Notes under the pieces: generated by a model
What the model was told of the DNA's origin: nothing
Database searches by the model: none
The model's input: the letters and a program-made list of their open reading frames with translations, nothing else
Translations under genes and position numbers: made by a program
Part shown: one piece after another, positions 31,676-43,265 of the stretch
Layout of the letters: each line of letters begins with the position of its first letter
Numbering within the stretch: the stretch's first letter is position 1
Source of the DNA: Loripinus fragilis
Lineage: Eukaryota; Mollusca; Bivalvia; Lucinida; Lucinidae
Reading direction: 5' to 3'
Assembly (NCBI GenBank): GCA_964019695.1
Contig: OZ026519.1
Coordinates: 25,234,013-25,298,012 of the forward strand
DNA length: 64,000 nucleotides

Positions 31676-31728
31676 GCGGGAGGGGACGGTCCGGACCCCC
31701 AGTACTCACTCCTGTGGATCCGCGCATG
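31676..31728. repeat. GGATCC MITE remnant
   Basis: GGTCCGGACCCCC followed by GTGGATCCGCGCATG; the middle is deleted. Confidence 0.6.
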
Positions 31729-32048
31729 AATAAACGTCATAAGACTATGAACATTTTTACCACATGCAAGTAATTTTCCCGATTATACACCCTGGCTAAT
31801 GATCGAAAGGTTTACAGGTAAGCTTGGTCTATGAGATAGTGTAGAGTTGAACTAGATCAGATAGCTGCTAGAGGCGCGTTCTAATCATGATCTGCACTGT
31901 CTGTCATTTGACGCATCGCTTTGTGATACAGACACTCACTTTTTCGCAGTATTTTTTTTCTTCCACTTGTGATGGAGAGAGGCATTCACCAAGGCACTGG
32001 AAAATCAACAAGACGTTAGCCCTAATATTACTCATAGGAGGATGCAGT

Positions 32049-32351
32049 GCATGGTCGGATCCAGAGGGGGGACAGGGGGTCCGGACCCCCCCCCCCCCCC
32101 CCCCGAAAATCACAAAACTATAGTTTTTTAGCAATACTGATCCCGATCATGAAATCGTAATGCTACCATGCCAGCTTTCAATTTTTGGCCAAAATCGGCA
32201 CGCCTGCAAAACGCCATTTAAATGGCGGTTCGCTGGCGGGCCGAACTGGCTAGCTTATAGTGGCATTTGGATAATTCCTCCCCCATCAAACTAAAAAAAA
32301 ACGTTGTCAAGGTTGGACCGCCTCTGACAAAACTTACTGGATCCGTGCATG
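32049..32351. mobile_element. GGATCC MITE, copy 2
   Basis: GCATGGTCGGATCCAGAGG ... TACTGGATCCGTGCATG, with a run of 19 C at 32086-32104 and the phrase GAAAATCACAAA after it, as in copy 1. Confidence 0.75.
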
Positions 32352-32509
32352 TAGTGGAACCTTTCGGATAAATGATGCATAATTAGGATAATGGACTTCT
32401 ACCAGCTAAGGTTAATCGGGAACGGGACTGATTTAGAGTCCCAACTAAAGACTTGAATTGCCCGGTATCGGGCTTGGGATCCATGGTCTGCTAGGTCTAC
32501 ACCACAAAT

Positions 32510-32640
32510 GCTGAGAGAGATAGAGGGAGAGAGAGGGGGAAGAGAAAGACAGACAGGCATATACATATAGAGATACTTAGCTAGACAAACTGATAGACAG
32601 ACAGATAGAGAAATTCAGCAGACACACACAAAGGCATAAT
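32510..32640 (+). repeat. GA/GACA-rich simple sequence
   Basis: Imperfect AGAGAGAG, GACAGACAG and GATAGACAGACAG stretches. Confidence 0.7.
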
Positions 32641-32646
32641 CCTCAT

Positions 32647-32920
32647 GCATACGCGGATCCAGGGAAGACAGAGCCCCCCCCCCCCCCCCCCCCCCCCCGC
32701 CAACCCCTGTAAAGTCCCATAGCTATACCCCTAAAATTCAGACTATTTTCACACTAATGCGCTCTAGAGCTACCAAGGCCATCAAATGGAGTTTCGCTGG
32801 CGGGCCGATGATGGCCCACTTTTGTGGTATTTGGATCCTCTCTCCCCTCATCAACCAAAACGGCATGAAATATGAAAAAACGTTGTCAGAGTCAAAACTT
32901 TCTGGATCACCGCGTCTGCG
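32647..32920. mobile_element. GGATCC MITE, copy 3
   Basis: CATACGCGGATCCAGGG ... TTTCTGGATCACCGCG, with a run of 25 C at 32674-32698. The middle shares ATGGAGTTTCGCTGGCGGGC with the 32220 region of copy 2. Confidence 0.7.

Positions 32921-32923
<3 letters not shown>

Positions 32924-32972
<49 letters not shown>
32924..32972 (+). repeat. (GA)n microsatellite
   Basis: About 49 bp of pure GA. Arg-Glu open frames here are artefacts. Confidence 0.97.
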
Positions 32973-32974
<2 letters not shown>

Positions 32975-33710
32975 ATATGGTGCCCGTGAAACTTTTTCAC
33001 ATAAGTTTGACTTCTATGTTGTACAAACAGCTGAGCGTGTGTACGTTATTGTTATGTGACGTGAAATAAACTTGTGTTTACACACTGATTCTAAACTGGG
33101 CAAAACATTGACAATGATTACACGACTATCACGGAACCAAAAACAGAATAAAAGGTCCGTTTTTTTCTTGGATATGTTTTAATAATTGTTGGAAAACATG
33201 CTGAAACCAAAAGTTTGATAAAAATGCATTTCAAACGAAAGCATTTTTCGGAAATATGCAGTGAACAGATACTGACACGTGTGAAAATATACCTTCATAA
33301 AATGGGTCATGGGGGAAAATTGTAATTATTTTCACCAAGCAGATAAGTTATAAATATCTGCTTTCACTCACATACAGATGGATAATTATACAACAAAACA
33401 AAACCAAAATATGTATTTTAAATTTTACCGCTGATGTGTAGTTTGCAACAAAACTATGACGTGGTTCGGAACTGGGAAAGATTCGAAACTGGGCCATTAA
33501 CTGTAGGAGCAGTATTTCAAGAACGCTTCATTTTTCTGTAAATTTGATGTGTATGCAATTTCATAGACTGCACAAATAATCCACATACTCACATCCCGTT
33601 TTTACAAAAGCATTTGAAATGAGGTATCCTGTTTTAAAGGAAGTATGTAGTCCATAAGTACAGATGTTGCCATGGCAACATAATTATACGTATCACTTAA
33701 TTTTGGTGCA

Positions 33711-34530
33711 CACTATTCGGCGGGATCCACGCTTTAATTATCCGCGATCCATGGTGGGTGGTGTTGGTTCGACATTAATATCTCGATAACTACATATCAG
33801 ATCTTTAAAACTTTGGTATCAGTTTAAAGGGGAGTAATTTATCTTTCATGTGATGTAAAGAAATAGCAAAAATTCGTATTTTTTATATGAATTTTTTACT
33901 CGCAAAAATTGCGGGATCCTCGAAAATACTGCTTTTACCATCCGGGACGCATGGGGGTGGTGTTGTTTCGACATAATTATCTCAAAATTTACATATTATA
34001 TTTTAATAAACTTGGTAACATATTAAAGAGGAGTTATATATCTTTTAGATGATGTAAAGAAAATTTAAAAAATCGGAAATTAAGTATGTTTTTGTTACCT
34101 TCAAAATTTGCGGGATCCTCTAAATTTTGGTTAAAATTATGCGTTATGCATGGGGGTGATAATCATTCGACATGGATATCTCAAAATATACACATCAGAA
34201 TTTTATAAACTTGGTATCAGTTTAAAAAGGAGATATATGTCTGTAAGATGGTGTAAAAAATGCGAATATTCTTGTTGGGTCTATGTTTTTTTTTACTCGC
34301 AAAAATTGCGGGATCCTCGAGATTTTGGGTTTAATTATACGGGATGCATGTGGGGTGGTGTTGATTCGACTAGAATATCACACTATTTGCACATCAGATT
34401 TTTATAAATTTGGTATCAGCTTAAAGAGAAGTAATATATCTTTTAGATGGACTAAGGGAAATGGGGAAATTACCGAATTATGATATGATTTATAACTTTC
34501 ATATTTTGCGAGATCATCGATAATTTGGCA
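33711..34530 (+). repeat. ~195-bp tandem array at the outer end of arm 1
   Basis: GCGGGATCC or variants recur at 33720, 33911, 34110, 34308 and 34510, spacing 191-202. Each unit contains a GCATGGGGGTGGTGTTG-like phrase, TTCGACAT, TATCTC and AAACTTGGTA. It mirrors the array at the outer end of arm 2. Confidence 0.9.
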
Positions 34531-34748
34531 ATTTGGCATTACACGTGTTTAATTGTTTCTATCTTTGTGCAATTTTCAGCGTCCCATTTTTGAAAAGACG
34601 AGACATATAAATTTACTTCCGTTAGCCAGAATTAACTTTGTACAGAAAGCTAATTCTGTTGCCCCCTGCTCACCTCGGGGAGGTGGAAGTATTGAGCAGG
34701 ATGTTTTTGGTTATTATTTCAAAGTGTTAGACTAATCTTTACACCAAA

Positions 34749-35185
34749 GTAAGAGTCAGGTCAGCTGCCAAGAAATTTGGTATAAAGTTACTCTTATCCT
34801 GATACTGTATAAAAGACAAATGTTTTTTTGCAAGGACTGTTATCGAACAAGGCTTCGCTTTAAAAACTGATTACACAAAAAGAATGGCAGCTCAGCTGCC
34901 ACCAAATTTGGTGTAAGGTTACTGATATCTGATACTATATAAAAGACAGTGTTTTTTTTTTGTTTTTTGCACGGACTTTTATAGATCAATGTTTCGCTTT
35001 AAAACTGGTTACACAAAAAGAGTGGCATCTCAGCTGCCATCAAATTTGGTTTAAAGTTACTGATACCATATAAAAGACAGTTATTTTTTTTTGCAAGGAC
35101 TGTTATCGTTCAAGATTTCGCTTTAAAACAGGTTACACAAAAAGAGTGGCAGCTCAGCTGCCATCAAATTTGGTTTAAAGTTAAT
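34749..35185 (+). repeat. ~131-bp tandem array unique to arm 1
   Basis: CAGCTGCC recurs at 34762, 34893, 35031 and 35155. Units carry AAATTTGGT, TATAAAAGACA and TTCGCTTTAAAAC. There is no counterpart in arm 2. Confidence 0.85.
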
Positions 35186-35565
35186 CTAATCTGTTACATT
35201 GTTGACTTTTTTACTCTGACTGTTTCAATCAGAACTGACGAATAGTAATAGATGGATCTATCGTGCGTCTCGTAGGGTAGGTTGTTCGTTCCAGCATGCA
35301 GGACAACGCCCTGAAAATAGAAAAAAAAAAAAAGAAAACCAGTATTAGTAAAAGGAATTTTAAGTTTTTAATCTCTTCCGCGAGATTAATAGCACATATA
35401 CTAATGAGCAATATAAAGATATGTTCTGTTCTGTTCTTTGAGAAAGTGTGCGAATCTTTGCCCTATAGATAGATAGCTTTATTTCCAAGTCCAAAAGGCT
35501 ATGAAGCCCATGAGGATACAAACAACATATACAATAAGATGACACTAACAAAGACAGTGAAAACA
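35186..35565. other. Arm-1-specific flank
   Basis: It contains an A15-like run at 35320 and TAGATAGATAGCTTTATTTCC at 35466. No gene is recognised. Confidence 0.4.
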
Positions 35566-35759
35566 GTCTAGTAGTAAGGAAAGTGTATGCGAAGACAACG
35601 AAACCTGTGCCATTCAAGAAACCTGCGCCATTGTTCTCTAGAATGTAAACAAACACCTTAATCCTTTTGTTAACAATGGAATCGGTATTTAACATGAAGG
35701 TGTGATATTTTAATATAGATACACAGAAGGGTGTTGAATGTAAATGAGCCAGCACATCA

Positions 35760-36335
35760 GATTTCGGTCTTATCGCATAGACTCAGATGAGCCTGCGCAT
35801 TATCGCAAGAGCCGTCCCTGTCCGCACATTCAAAGTTTGGATTGGTTTAGACATCTAGTCAAACTGGCTAGCTGCATATGTACGTTATGCGGCGGCGGCA
35901 TGTTCACACAGGCGACTATATATATAAAGTGAATGCTCAGACAAGCCTGCGCATCGGCGCATTATCGCCAATGCCTTCCCTATTTGCGAACTCAAAGTAT
36001 GTATTGAAGTAAATGGAGGTTAACACCAACAACTAGACATCTAGCCCCACTAGTTAGCTATTCATGTACGTTATACGGCGGCGGCATGTTCACTCAGGCG
36101 ACCATTGAATATTCAGACAAGCCTGCGCATCCCCACAATGTCGCCAGAGCATTCCTTGTTTGCGCACTCAAAGTATGGATTGAATTAATTTGAGGTTAGC
36201 ACCAACAACTAGGCAGCTATAGCCCCACTGTTTAGCTGCGCATGTACGTTATGCGGCGGCGGCATGTTCACTCAGGCGACTAGCGAATGCTCAGACAAGC
36301 CTGCGCATCCACTCAGTATCGCGGGAGCCTAGCCC
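35760..36335 (+). repeat. ~176-bp tandem array in arm 1
   Basis: GCCTGCGCAT recurs at 35791, 35945, 36121 and 36299. Units share CTCAAAGTATG, TAGCTGCGCATGTACGTTAT and GCGGCGGCATGTTCAC. It is far more CG-rich than its surroundings. Confidence 0.9.
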
Positions 36336-36749
36336 TATTTACGAAGGATGGATTAAAGTAGAATCACGAACACGCGAACAGCTATTATCTAGCCAACTGA
36401 TAAGCTGTGCATGTACGTTTAGAGAAAGACTATACGTGCTCTACCCTTTTCTCAAAACATATGCTTGACTTATTTCTGGAAATAATATATTCCGAATTTT
36501 AAATTTATCGGATATTCCCCTCACTGATGTTTCAAGACTACATTTAGCTCTAAAAGCCCATTGGACCATAACTGGAAACGCATGTGACAGACGGACAGGA
36601 GCACATACGTACTCACGAGCCAGCCAAAACCATTGACATAGTAGTTTACTTTTCCTCAGCTTTGTTTCAAAAACTGATTAATACCTTGGTGAGAGTAAAT
36701 ATACTTATGTGAGAAAAAATCTTATCACATGTTGTGTATTTGTTTTGTT

Positions 36750-36930
36750 TGGGTTGATATTTTACGCCCCAGTCAACAATCTTTCAGTCATGTCTGGACG
36801 GTTTCCTAGGTTGAAACTGCACCAGGCAGTGTTGATAAAGTGCCTTGTCCAAGGACACAGTATCGCTCCGATGGTGGTATTCGAGCCAACGTCCTCATTG
36901 TCAGGCACTCTACCAACTGAAGAATAGTGT
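36750..36930 (-). mobile_element. SINE family A in arm 1
   Basis: On the - strand: TTCTTCAGTTGGTAGAGTGC (A-box-like), GGCTCGAAT (B-box-like), core TGTCCTTGGACAAGGCACTT, tail TTGACTGGGGCGTAAAATAT. Its mirror is 56317-56497. Confidence 0.75.
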
Positions 36931-37499
36931 CCCAAATAAAAACTGCTAGTGTATTCAGGATATCTTCAGATGGTATGGAAGTTGCTCTAATTGTATAAGA
37001 ATACATTGCATCGCAAACTAAATTTCGATAGGGCAGTTCAGAGTTACATAATTAGGACACAAAAATGGTGCTGGATAACGTGTATTCAAAATGCATTCAA
37101 AATGATAGGCGGTAAATCGTCGAGAGCAATTTTGCGCAAGTGGCTTGTCTTAAAAGTATCGCTGATCAGAAGCAGACAATGCAGGTGTTTCAAACAACTT
37201 CACCGCGACTAATTTTGCCGCTCGCCAACTTGATACGAGCAAGAGTAAGCTGCTGCTAAAATGTGCTACACCGTATAGATTGTTCAAGTAGGATGCGACG
37301 ACTGAGACAAAAGTTGAATTTCATTTAGCATTCAGCATTTTTCAGTGAAATTCTATCGCCCCGTTACTTGTTACGTTTCTCAGAAGCGATTTAACAGAAC
37401 TTATTTTGCATGTATCTATACCGCTGCCATTAATAGAAAACTGTCATGTTTAATTGGCATGTAGAAGAAAAAAAATCTTTATAAAAGTAGGACCGTGGT

Positions 37500-37620
37500 T
37501 CGAACTGACAACCATATTATACATACTAGCACTACAAAGTAGCCATTTCACTATGCTGTTTGCTTCCCACTGCGCTTTGTGGCGCGATATAAAGTAAAGT
37601 GAAGTAAAGTGCTAGTTTAT
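37500..37620 (-). repeat. tRNA-like repeat in arm 1
   Basis: On the - strand CAGTTCGAACCACGGTCC resembles a B box near the end of a CACTGCGCTTTGTGGCGCG hairpin-containing repeat. Its mirror is 55630-55765. Confidence 0.4.
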
Positions 37621-37777
37621 TATAGTGTTACCGCTATTGAAATGGCCTGTCATTTCTGACTTACGAGACACTTCAACTTGTCACATATACTTCCCAAATC
37701 TCATCCTTTTGCCAGGCACCAGGCACCAGGCAGGCTAGGAATTGGTAACCATTCTATTGCCTAGCTGGCGACTCACT

Positions 37778-37888
37778 AACCGGCCATATCAGATCGAACC
37801 CCACTGCCGCCGACACCAGGAATCAAACCTTCAACCTCCCGCTCCCAAAGCGGATGCCTTAACAACTAGGCTATCGGGACCGGTCTAT
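37778..37888 (-). mobile_element. tRNA-Pro-like SINE (family D) in arm 1
   Basis: On the - strand: CCCGATAGCCTAGTTGTTAA (A box), an anticodon-like stem-loop CCGCTTTGGGAGCGG reading TGG, and GGTTTGATTCC (B box). The acceptor arms do not pair as in a functional tRNA, so it is a SINE rather than a gene. Its mirror is at 55360. Confidence 0.65.
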
Positions 37889-38339
37889 ATTTAGTCGGAC
37901 GGCCATCTGTCATGTCAAACAGTTTCTTAGATATTGAATATGAAACCATTTCAACAGCAGTACTAACTCTCTGTCACTAATCAAGCCGCAAGTTGTCAGC
38001 TACTGAGGAAGTCTGTATACTATATGTATGGCTACATGTATGTATTACATTGAGTAGGCCTATTGGTTAACCAGTATGCCGAGGAACGATGTGAGAACTG
38101 ACTGCACCAGATGTGACTTGAACAGAATACCACAACACAAACAAAACAATTCCATTGCTATGCAATACACGAGCCCACTACCGGATTAAGTACCCCCTCA
38201 CTCACCCATGGTGTAGATGACCATGTAATGTGCATGACCCACCTGAATGGTATTTGTAGCAATTATAAGCTATTACTGGATGGCATTTAAGATGCATACG
38301 ACATAAGCAACACCAATATTCATCTTACTTGTAGTTGCA

Positions 38340-38680
38340 ACCCAATTAAATCTCAAAATCTACTTTTTAGTTTCAAAGGGCCATAAATCAAAGAGCCATC
38401 CAGAGTTAAGGTTCTTGCGGCCTGCATGTCATTTAATGTTTGTTATTATTTGCATGAAGTTACATGAAGGTATCTAAAAAGGGGTTTAAGCTTACTATTT
38501 TTAGTTTCAAGTGGCCATAACTCTAAAAGAGCCATTCAGAGTTACGGCCTTTGCGTTCTGTATGTTGTCTAAAGATGGTCAAATATGTATGAACTTTCAT
38601 GAAGATACATGTATCTTAAACAGATTTATGTTACATAGCAGGTACAAAAGTATGACTGACAGACGGACGGACAAACACAC
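38340..38680 (+). repeat. Two diverged ~140-bp units of a molluscan-type repeat
   Basis: TAGTTTCAAAGGGCCATAAA and TAGTTTCAAGTGGCCATAAC start units with GAGCCATYCAGAGTTA. The end carries GACAGACGGACGGAC. Mirrored at ~54560-54900. Confidence 0.6.
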
Positions 38681-38796
38681 GATTGACTTAAGTTTCGACC
38701 TTCACCTTGGGAGTTGGAGGATAAGTTTTTGTGCACAACATATCATTATGCTATAGCAAATAGAGCTACGGCCTGGACACCAGATTGTAAGTAAAC

Positions 38797-38865
38797 ACGA
38801 CCAGGAAATGCCACAACCATACGCCACAGACCAACCTACTGCACCGCGAGGAAGAGGCAAAGAAG
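38797..38865 (-). repeat. R2 short repeat, arm 1 copy a
   Basis: Complement of CTCTTCCTCGCGGTGCAGTA then GGTTGGTCTGTGG and TTGTGGCATTTCCTGG. Related copies are at 40263 (+), 43665 (+), 51018 (-), 52900 (-) and 54383 (+). Confidence 0.6.
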
Positions 38866-40262
38866 TTATAATGAATTTGGCCTTCTCTTGTAGGACGGAC
38901 AGACGGACGGATGGAAAACCGGAGCAAACCGATAGTCCGCAGACCAGTGTTTGACCGGTAGGGGATGGTATTTAAATGATTCACCTAAAATCGTTAGTTT
39001 TTCCCCGTACTCGAAGGGATAAAGAAGAAGGCTCAGGTCAAATCGTAGGTCGCACCCTAGTAGCCCTACTAGATAGTTGTGAATACGTGGTGACTTTACG
39101 CATATGCGATAAGTACCAAAATCTCATGAACTTGATCAATTGTAGTTTTCTACGCATGTCAAACTTTTATTCAAACGGACGTCCAGTTTTGTGACCCTGT
39201 GTGTGGGTTAAGCTGAGACTGGCCGGAGTGACCAAATGCGTTCCTATTTAAGCGAACTGACTGATTTAAGTTAGTTGTCTATCTAAAGTGGTCCACTTCT
39301 ATGATGGAAAAGCTCCGTGTAGTGCACATACACTCTGTTCCAGCTTTTCCTCACATTATAAAGTACTGACTCTCTCCCGCTATTATCCATGCCTGTAAAG
39401 AGTGGAAGCATGTTGAACGTTTATGAATTTCGGTCATTTTCAAAACTTAGGGCATATCGTGCGGTTTTGCAATGTGTCAATTTTGACTGCTTGCTATTTA
39501 GTAAATGAGAGTTGATTTGTCTGGTCAGGTCAATAGAAATGATGCATGTACAACGCAGCGCTCAAATTTTTGTGTTGGATAATCATAATGGCGAACAAGA
39601 TTGCTCGTGATGATACTACTAGATTTTTGGTTGTGAACGGACTGTTAAAATTATTTATCAATGATAAGACGATTTGAGCAATATAGCAAAAACTGCTATG
39701 AAATTTCATAAATCTTACGACTTTTATAGAGAGTGCTTAAAGTATTACTCGCTAAAACTATATCGAAAACAATGCCATATATGTAAATCTTAAAAGAAAC
39801 GATGCACAACCAAACAATATCTGTTCACCCCATACTCAGTTTCATTTGACAGTTTACTTCAGAAGGTTAATGTTAATATTAATGTTCGAGTAAGCTTATG
39901 ATCAACTGTATTACCGACCGTTTTGTTGCTATTGTTATCGTTGTTTATATACCTTTTGTTAGTTTTCCCTGTTTAGTGGATTTATTTTAATATCCTGGCA
40001 GTTAGTTCTTTGTTTGACAAACCTCTTAAAATAACATTTACAGACAAACAAATAACAAAACAATCGTTAACGTATTCGCATGACCATAATATGGCCTAAA
40101 TAAAGTCCACTTGAAATATTAATTTTAATAATACTGGCATTTTCTAATGAGCATGTTACGTACACTTGTATTGTTATGCACTGTCCTTAGTGAATTTTCT
40201 TGTTCTGGGGAAAAGAAGGCTGGATGCTTTACTTTGGTTCTCTCCTTGCTGCTGTGTGGCCA

Positions 40263-40345
40263 TTGGTGTTCTGTTTCTCTTCCTCGGGGTGCCCTGGGTT
40301 GGTTTGCAGTGTGTGGTTGTGGCATTTCCTGGACATTCTGACTTA
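40263..40345 (+). repeat. R2 short repeat, arm 1 copy b
   Basis: TCTCTTCCTCGGGGTGCCCT then GGGTTGGTTTGCAGTGTGTG and GTGGCATTTCCTGG. Confidence 0.6.
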
Positions 40346-41061
40346 CTTTTTATTTTTAAAAATATGTGATGTGAATATATCGCTTTTCTCAGAATAGCAA
40401 ATACATTTGGTTATACACAAAGTGTAAACATTGTTTTTGCGTGTTCCCTGGTAAAGTTGAAATATAATATTAAAAAGTGTGCAACGTTTCCAGCCAAAGC
40501 CATATAAAACGCAGTGTTCTTACCATTATCCGTGTGTTAACAATGTAAGTGTTGGTGTTAATGTTTGTAAAGTTGAGGTATAATGTGTAAAACATTTAAA
40601 CCGCGGACCGTGATTCCCGTAAAATTGCGACTTTCCCCAGTAAAAATCCTTTGTTCGAAATCGCATAATTTATGATATCCGCTATATGCGTAGATATGTT
40701 GACATGCAACCAGATGCCATTTACCAATACTTTTAAGAAAAAGCTGGTAGCATGGTTTAAATGTAAACTTCTAGGATGCATGCGATTGTTTCCATTTTGA
40801 TGTCATACTCCCAGGAAATGTACAAAATATGCAAATTCGCACAAGTTTCATTCATTCATTAGTTCACTTTTTGCATGGTTCTACACCTTTAAACGGTCTC
40901 TGTATTCCAAAGTTTATCTAGCAAAGCGCAACAGTTTTCGCTGTGTCATATAACGGAGGTACATGTAGAACTTTGCATCGTACGAACAGGTGTTACTTGC
41001 TGCCAAACTTTGTGACACCGTGTAGATTGTAAACTCGGGTGCGACGAAAATGGCTAAACAG

Positions 41062-41345
41062 CAAAGTTTTAAAAGCAAGAAAGGTGGCAAAGATCAGGAA
41101 TCGATACAATCAATTACCTCATCTGACACAGGATACTACATGGGAAAGTGACAAAAACACAAGTGAACATCACAAATGTTAGCCAAGAGGTCAGTCCTTT
41201 CTCAGCAGGTGACCACAAGGCAGCAAAGCATGACAAACACAAGACATAAATAACTCAAATGATCCACAAAAGAAGTACCGCCTTGGAACGGTCAGTAAAA
41301 ATATTGTCCTGGAGAGCTTAAAACGTTTTCACGGCAATAATGGTC
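41062..41345 (+). repeat. R1 dispersed repeat in arm 1
   Basis: It contains GATCAGGAATCGATACAATC, GAGGTCAGTCCTTTCTCAGC, GGTGACCACAAGGCAGC, GATCCACAAAAGAAGTACCG and CCTTGGAACGGTCAGTAAAA. R1 occurs at least seven times in this window in both orientations and has no protein motif I can identify. Confidence 0.75.
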
Positions 41346-41982
41346 TATAAGACACATATACCAAAACCACAGCTGCTCGCACACACTAAGCAGAAACCTT
41401 ATAGCAGTAGCCCGACTAGATAGCTGTATATGCATGGCTTAAATTACTTTACGCACATGCGTTGTACACAAAAATCTCATGAGCTGGCTTGATGCCTTGG
41501 TGAAGGAAATGTAGGCTTTGACTGAAGCATTTCCTGGCTATACTCACTTGCGTTTCACAAAAAATACAACAATCAAATTCCTACGAATTTGAACATTCTG
41601 AACTATGTGACTTAGATTTACTATGATGAGTATGGACTCCATGACCATGTCAGCCTTCATTTGAATCAGATCATGATATTTTTGTGATTATCGCATAAGC
41701 ATGATGTCAATATTTACACGTGCAGTTATCTTGGGGGTTAGAGAACTAAATTGTGGCCTGAGTCATCATCTACGTTCGTACTTTGTGTATGCGAGAGCCT
41801 TCACTATGCGGATATGTGATTAGTACCAAAACTTATTAATTTTACAGGTAAACGAGGGACTGAGTGGATCACCAGCACAATTTTCTTAAAATTATAAATA
41901 ACCATTAAGACACAAACTAAACAACGATTAAAAGACACACCCAAATAAGTATTAAATGGTCTTGTGATTAACATGTTTAGGG

Positions 41983-43104
41983 TCCGTATTTTTTTTTTTT
42001 TTTTTGTTCCAAAGCCACTGAGACACAACTGGCAATCGATAAATCTGTACCACGACCTCTGATTAATGACCTTTGGTCTTTCTATTTCATAAGATTGATG
42101 CAGAATCCTTCGGGCTGGAACATCTGTGCTTGTCAAAACTTGTATAGTAAATATAAATAAATGCCTGCAATCCCTTTTTCTAGACCAACCAGGGTCTATC
42201 TATACAAGGGGTTAAGAATCTTTACCATATGTTCAGAAACTTTTGTAGGCCAGTGTGTATTGACCATACCTTCAATAATTGCCAGTTCCTGAACGATAAG
42301 CGGTCAGCAATGGAAAAGCCGGCAACCAGTTCATATAAGTGGTTACCTTTTTTACACCACCGACCACCTGCAGACCGGGAACCAGCAATTAATCCAGATA
42401 TGCCACTTTACTCACACAAAAGTCGAACACAAAGTGTTAATTAAAAATTTATCATTACTGTTAAATATTACTTAATAACACTTTTGAATTACTATCTCTT
42501 CTTTACCAACATATGCTGAATCACACAGTCTAAACATTTAGCATCATTGTAACTTGATATGTGTATCTATTATATTGTAATATGTACCTTATGTGTACAT
42601 TTTAGGAGCTCTGCGCTCATACCAACTATCGATGTGATTAACTTGAGAAATACACAATGTATCTTTTTGAAAATTAAATGGTTTTGAAGCTGAAAGGCTA
42701 CTTTATGTGCTGGGTGTTTTTAAACTTCATAAATAAATGAATATTATTTATATTCCGAAAATTCCACTTTAAAATAAGTTTATTATCTCCTTCTTATAAT
42801 GTCTGCAAGTATGGTGCTGTACCTACAAGATAATTATTATTATCAGCAAAATTATCACAGTGTTTCCTGTCCCTTTGTATAGAGAGTCCCTGGAACAACA
42901 TAGCAATATTGTAAATACAGTCACGCTTCAAAGCTTTGTGTTTATCTGCAATTTAGATGCAAGCATCTGAGTGATCCAGATCAACAAAAAGTTGTGCGAA
43001 ATGAAGGATTTTAATTCTTACGATAGAGAGCCTTTTTCTAATACGCCTGCGCAGACAATGTACAATACATTTTTATTCCCCACGGGAGTTAAAGCAAGAT
43101 ATTG
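41983..43104. other. Start of the palindrome spacer, non-genic
   Basis: It opens with a T20-like tract at 41989-42006. No gene or family is recognised in the rest. Confidence 0.45.
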
Positions 43105-43265
43105 AAGCTGTGTGGTGTAGTGGATAAGAGCTATAAGAGCAGGTTAGATCCCAGGCTTCTCTGGAACCACTAACGGTTCAGCCTTCGGGTGCTCCCGATA
43201 AACATATAAAAAACACTGGACCATAACCCTCCCGGCCCAGTACTGGTTACTGCCCAAAAAAGTTT
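43105..43265 (+). mobile_element. tRNA-derived SINE, family B, copy 3
   Basis: Head GTGTGGTGTAGTGGATAAG, B-box-like GGTTAGATCCCAGGC, then TTCGGGTGCTCCCGATAAAC, comparable with CATGCTCCCGGGCATAAA in copy 1. Confidence 0.6.

Larger units (their letters stand above)
31171..33503. mobile_element. TA-flanked non-autonomous transposon, 2.3 kb, with nested insertions
   Basis: The left end CAGTTAATTGCCCAGTTCCG and the right end's complement CAGTTAATGGCCCAGTTTCG match at 22 of the first 24 positions. TA is on both outer sides (31169-31170, 33504-33505). No transposase is visible. Extra copies of the CCCAGTTYCGAA motif lie at 31376 and 33463, near both ends. TA duplication points to the Tc1/mariner group. 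The interior carries GGATCC MITEs and microsatellites. Confidence 0.65.
33709..41982 (+). repeat. Arm 1 of a 27-kb imperfect palindrome
   Basis: It pairs with 51261-60583 in inverse orientation. For 35566-41982 the paired coordinates sum to 93241-93247 and mismatches are sparse (roughly a few per 100 bases by eye). For 33711-34530 they sum to about 94290. The stretch 34530-35566 has no partner. The inner boundary is at CATGTTTAGG (41973-41982). All repeats inside 35.6-42 kb recur mirrored in arm 2, so the duplication is younger than they are. Open frames in this arm are not genes: the same short frames appear mirrored without selective signature. Confidence 0.92.

Noticed and set aside
32757..33069. 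Arg-Glu-rich frames
   Set aside because: Produced by the (GA)n tract at 32924-32972.
35760..36335. CRISPR-like array (regular repeats of ~176 bp; also 334-bp and 195-bp repeats)
   Set aside because: Units are contiguous tandem repeats without short repeat/variable spacer alternation, and the DNA is clearly eukaryotic.
35229..42136. Short frames in arm 1 with near-identical partners in arm 2, suggesting a conserved gene family
   Set aside because: The identity comes from the palindrome. All frames and non-coding parts are equally similar, and no frame has a domain or intron structure.
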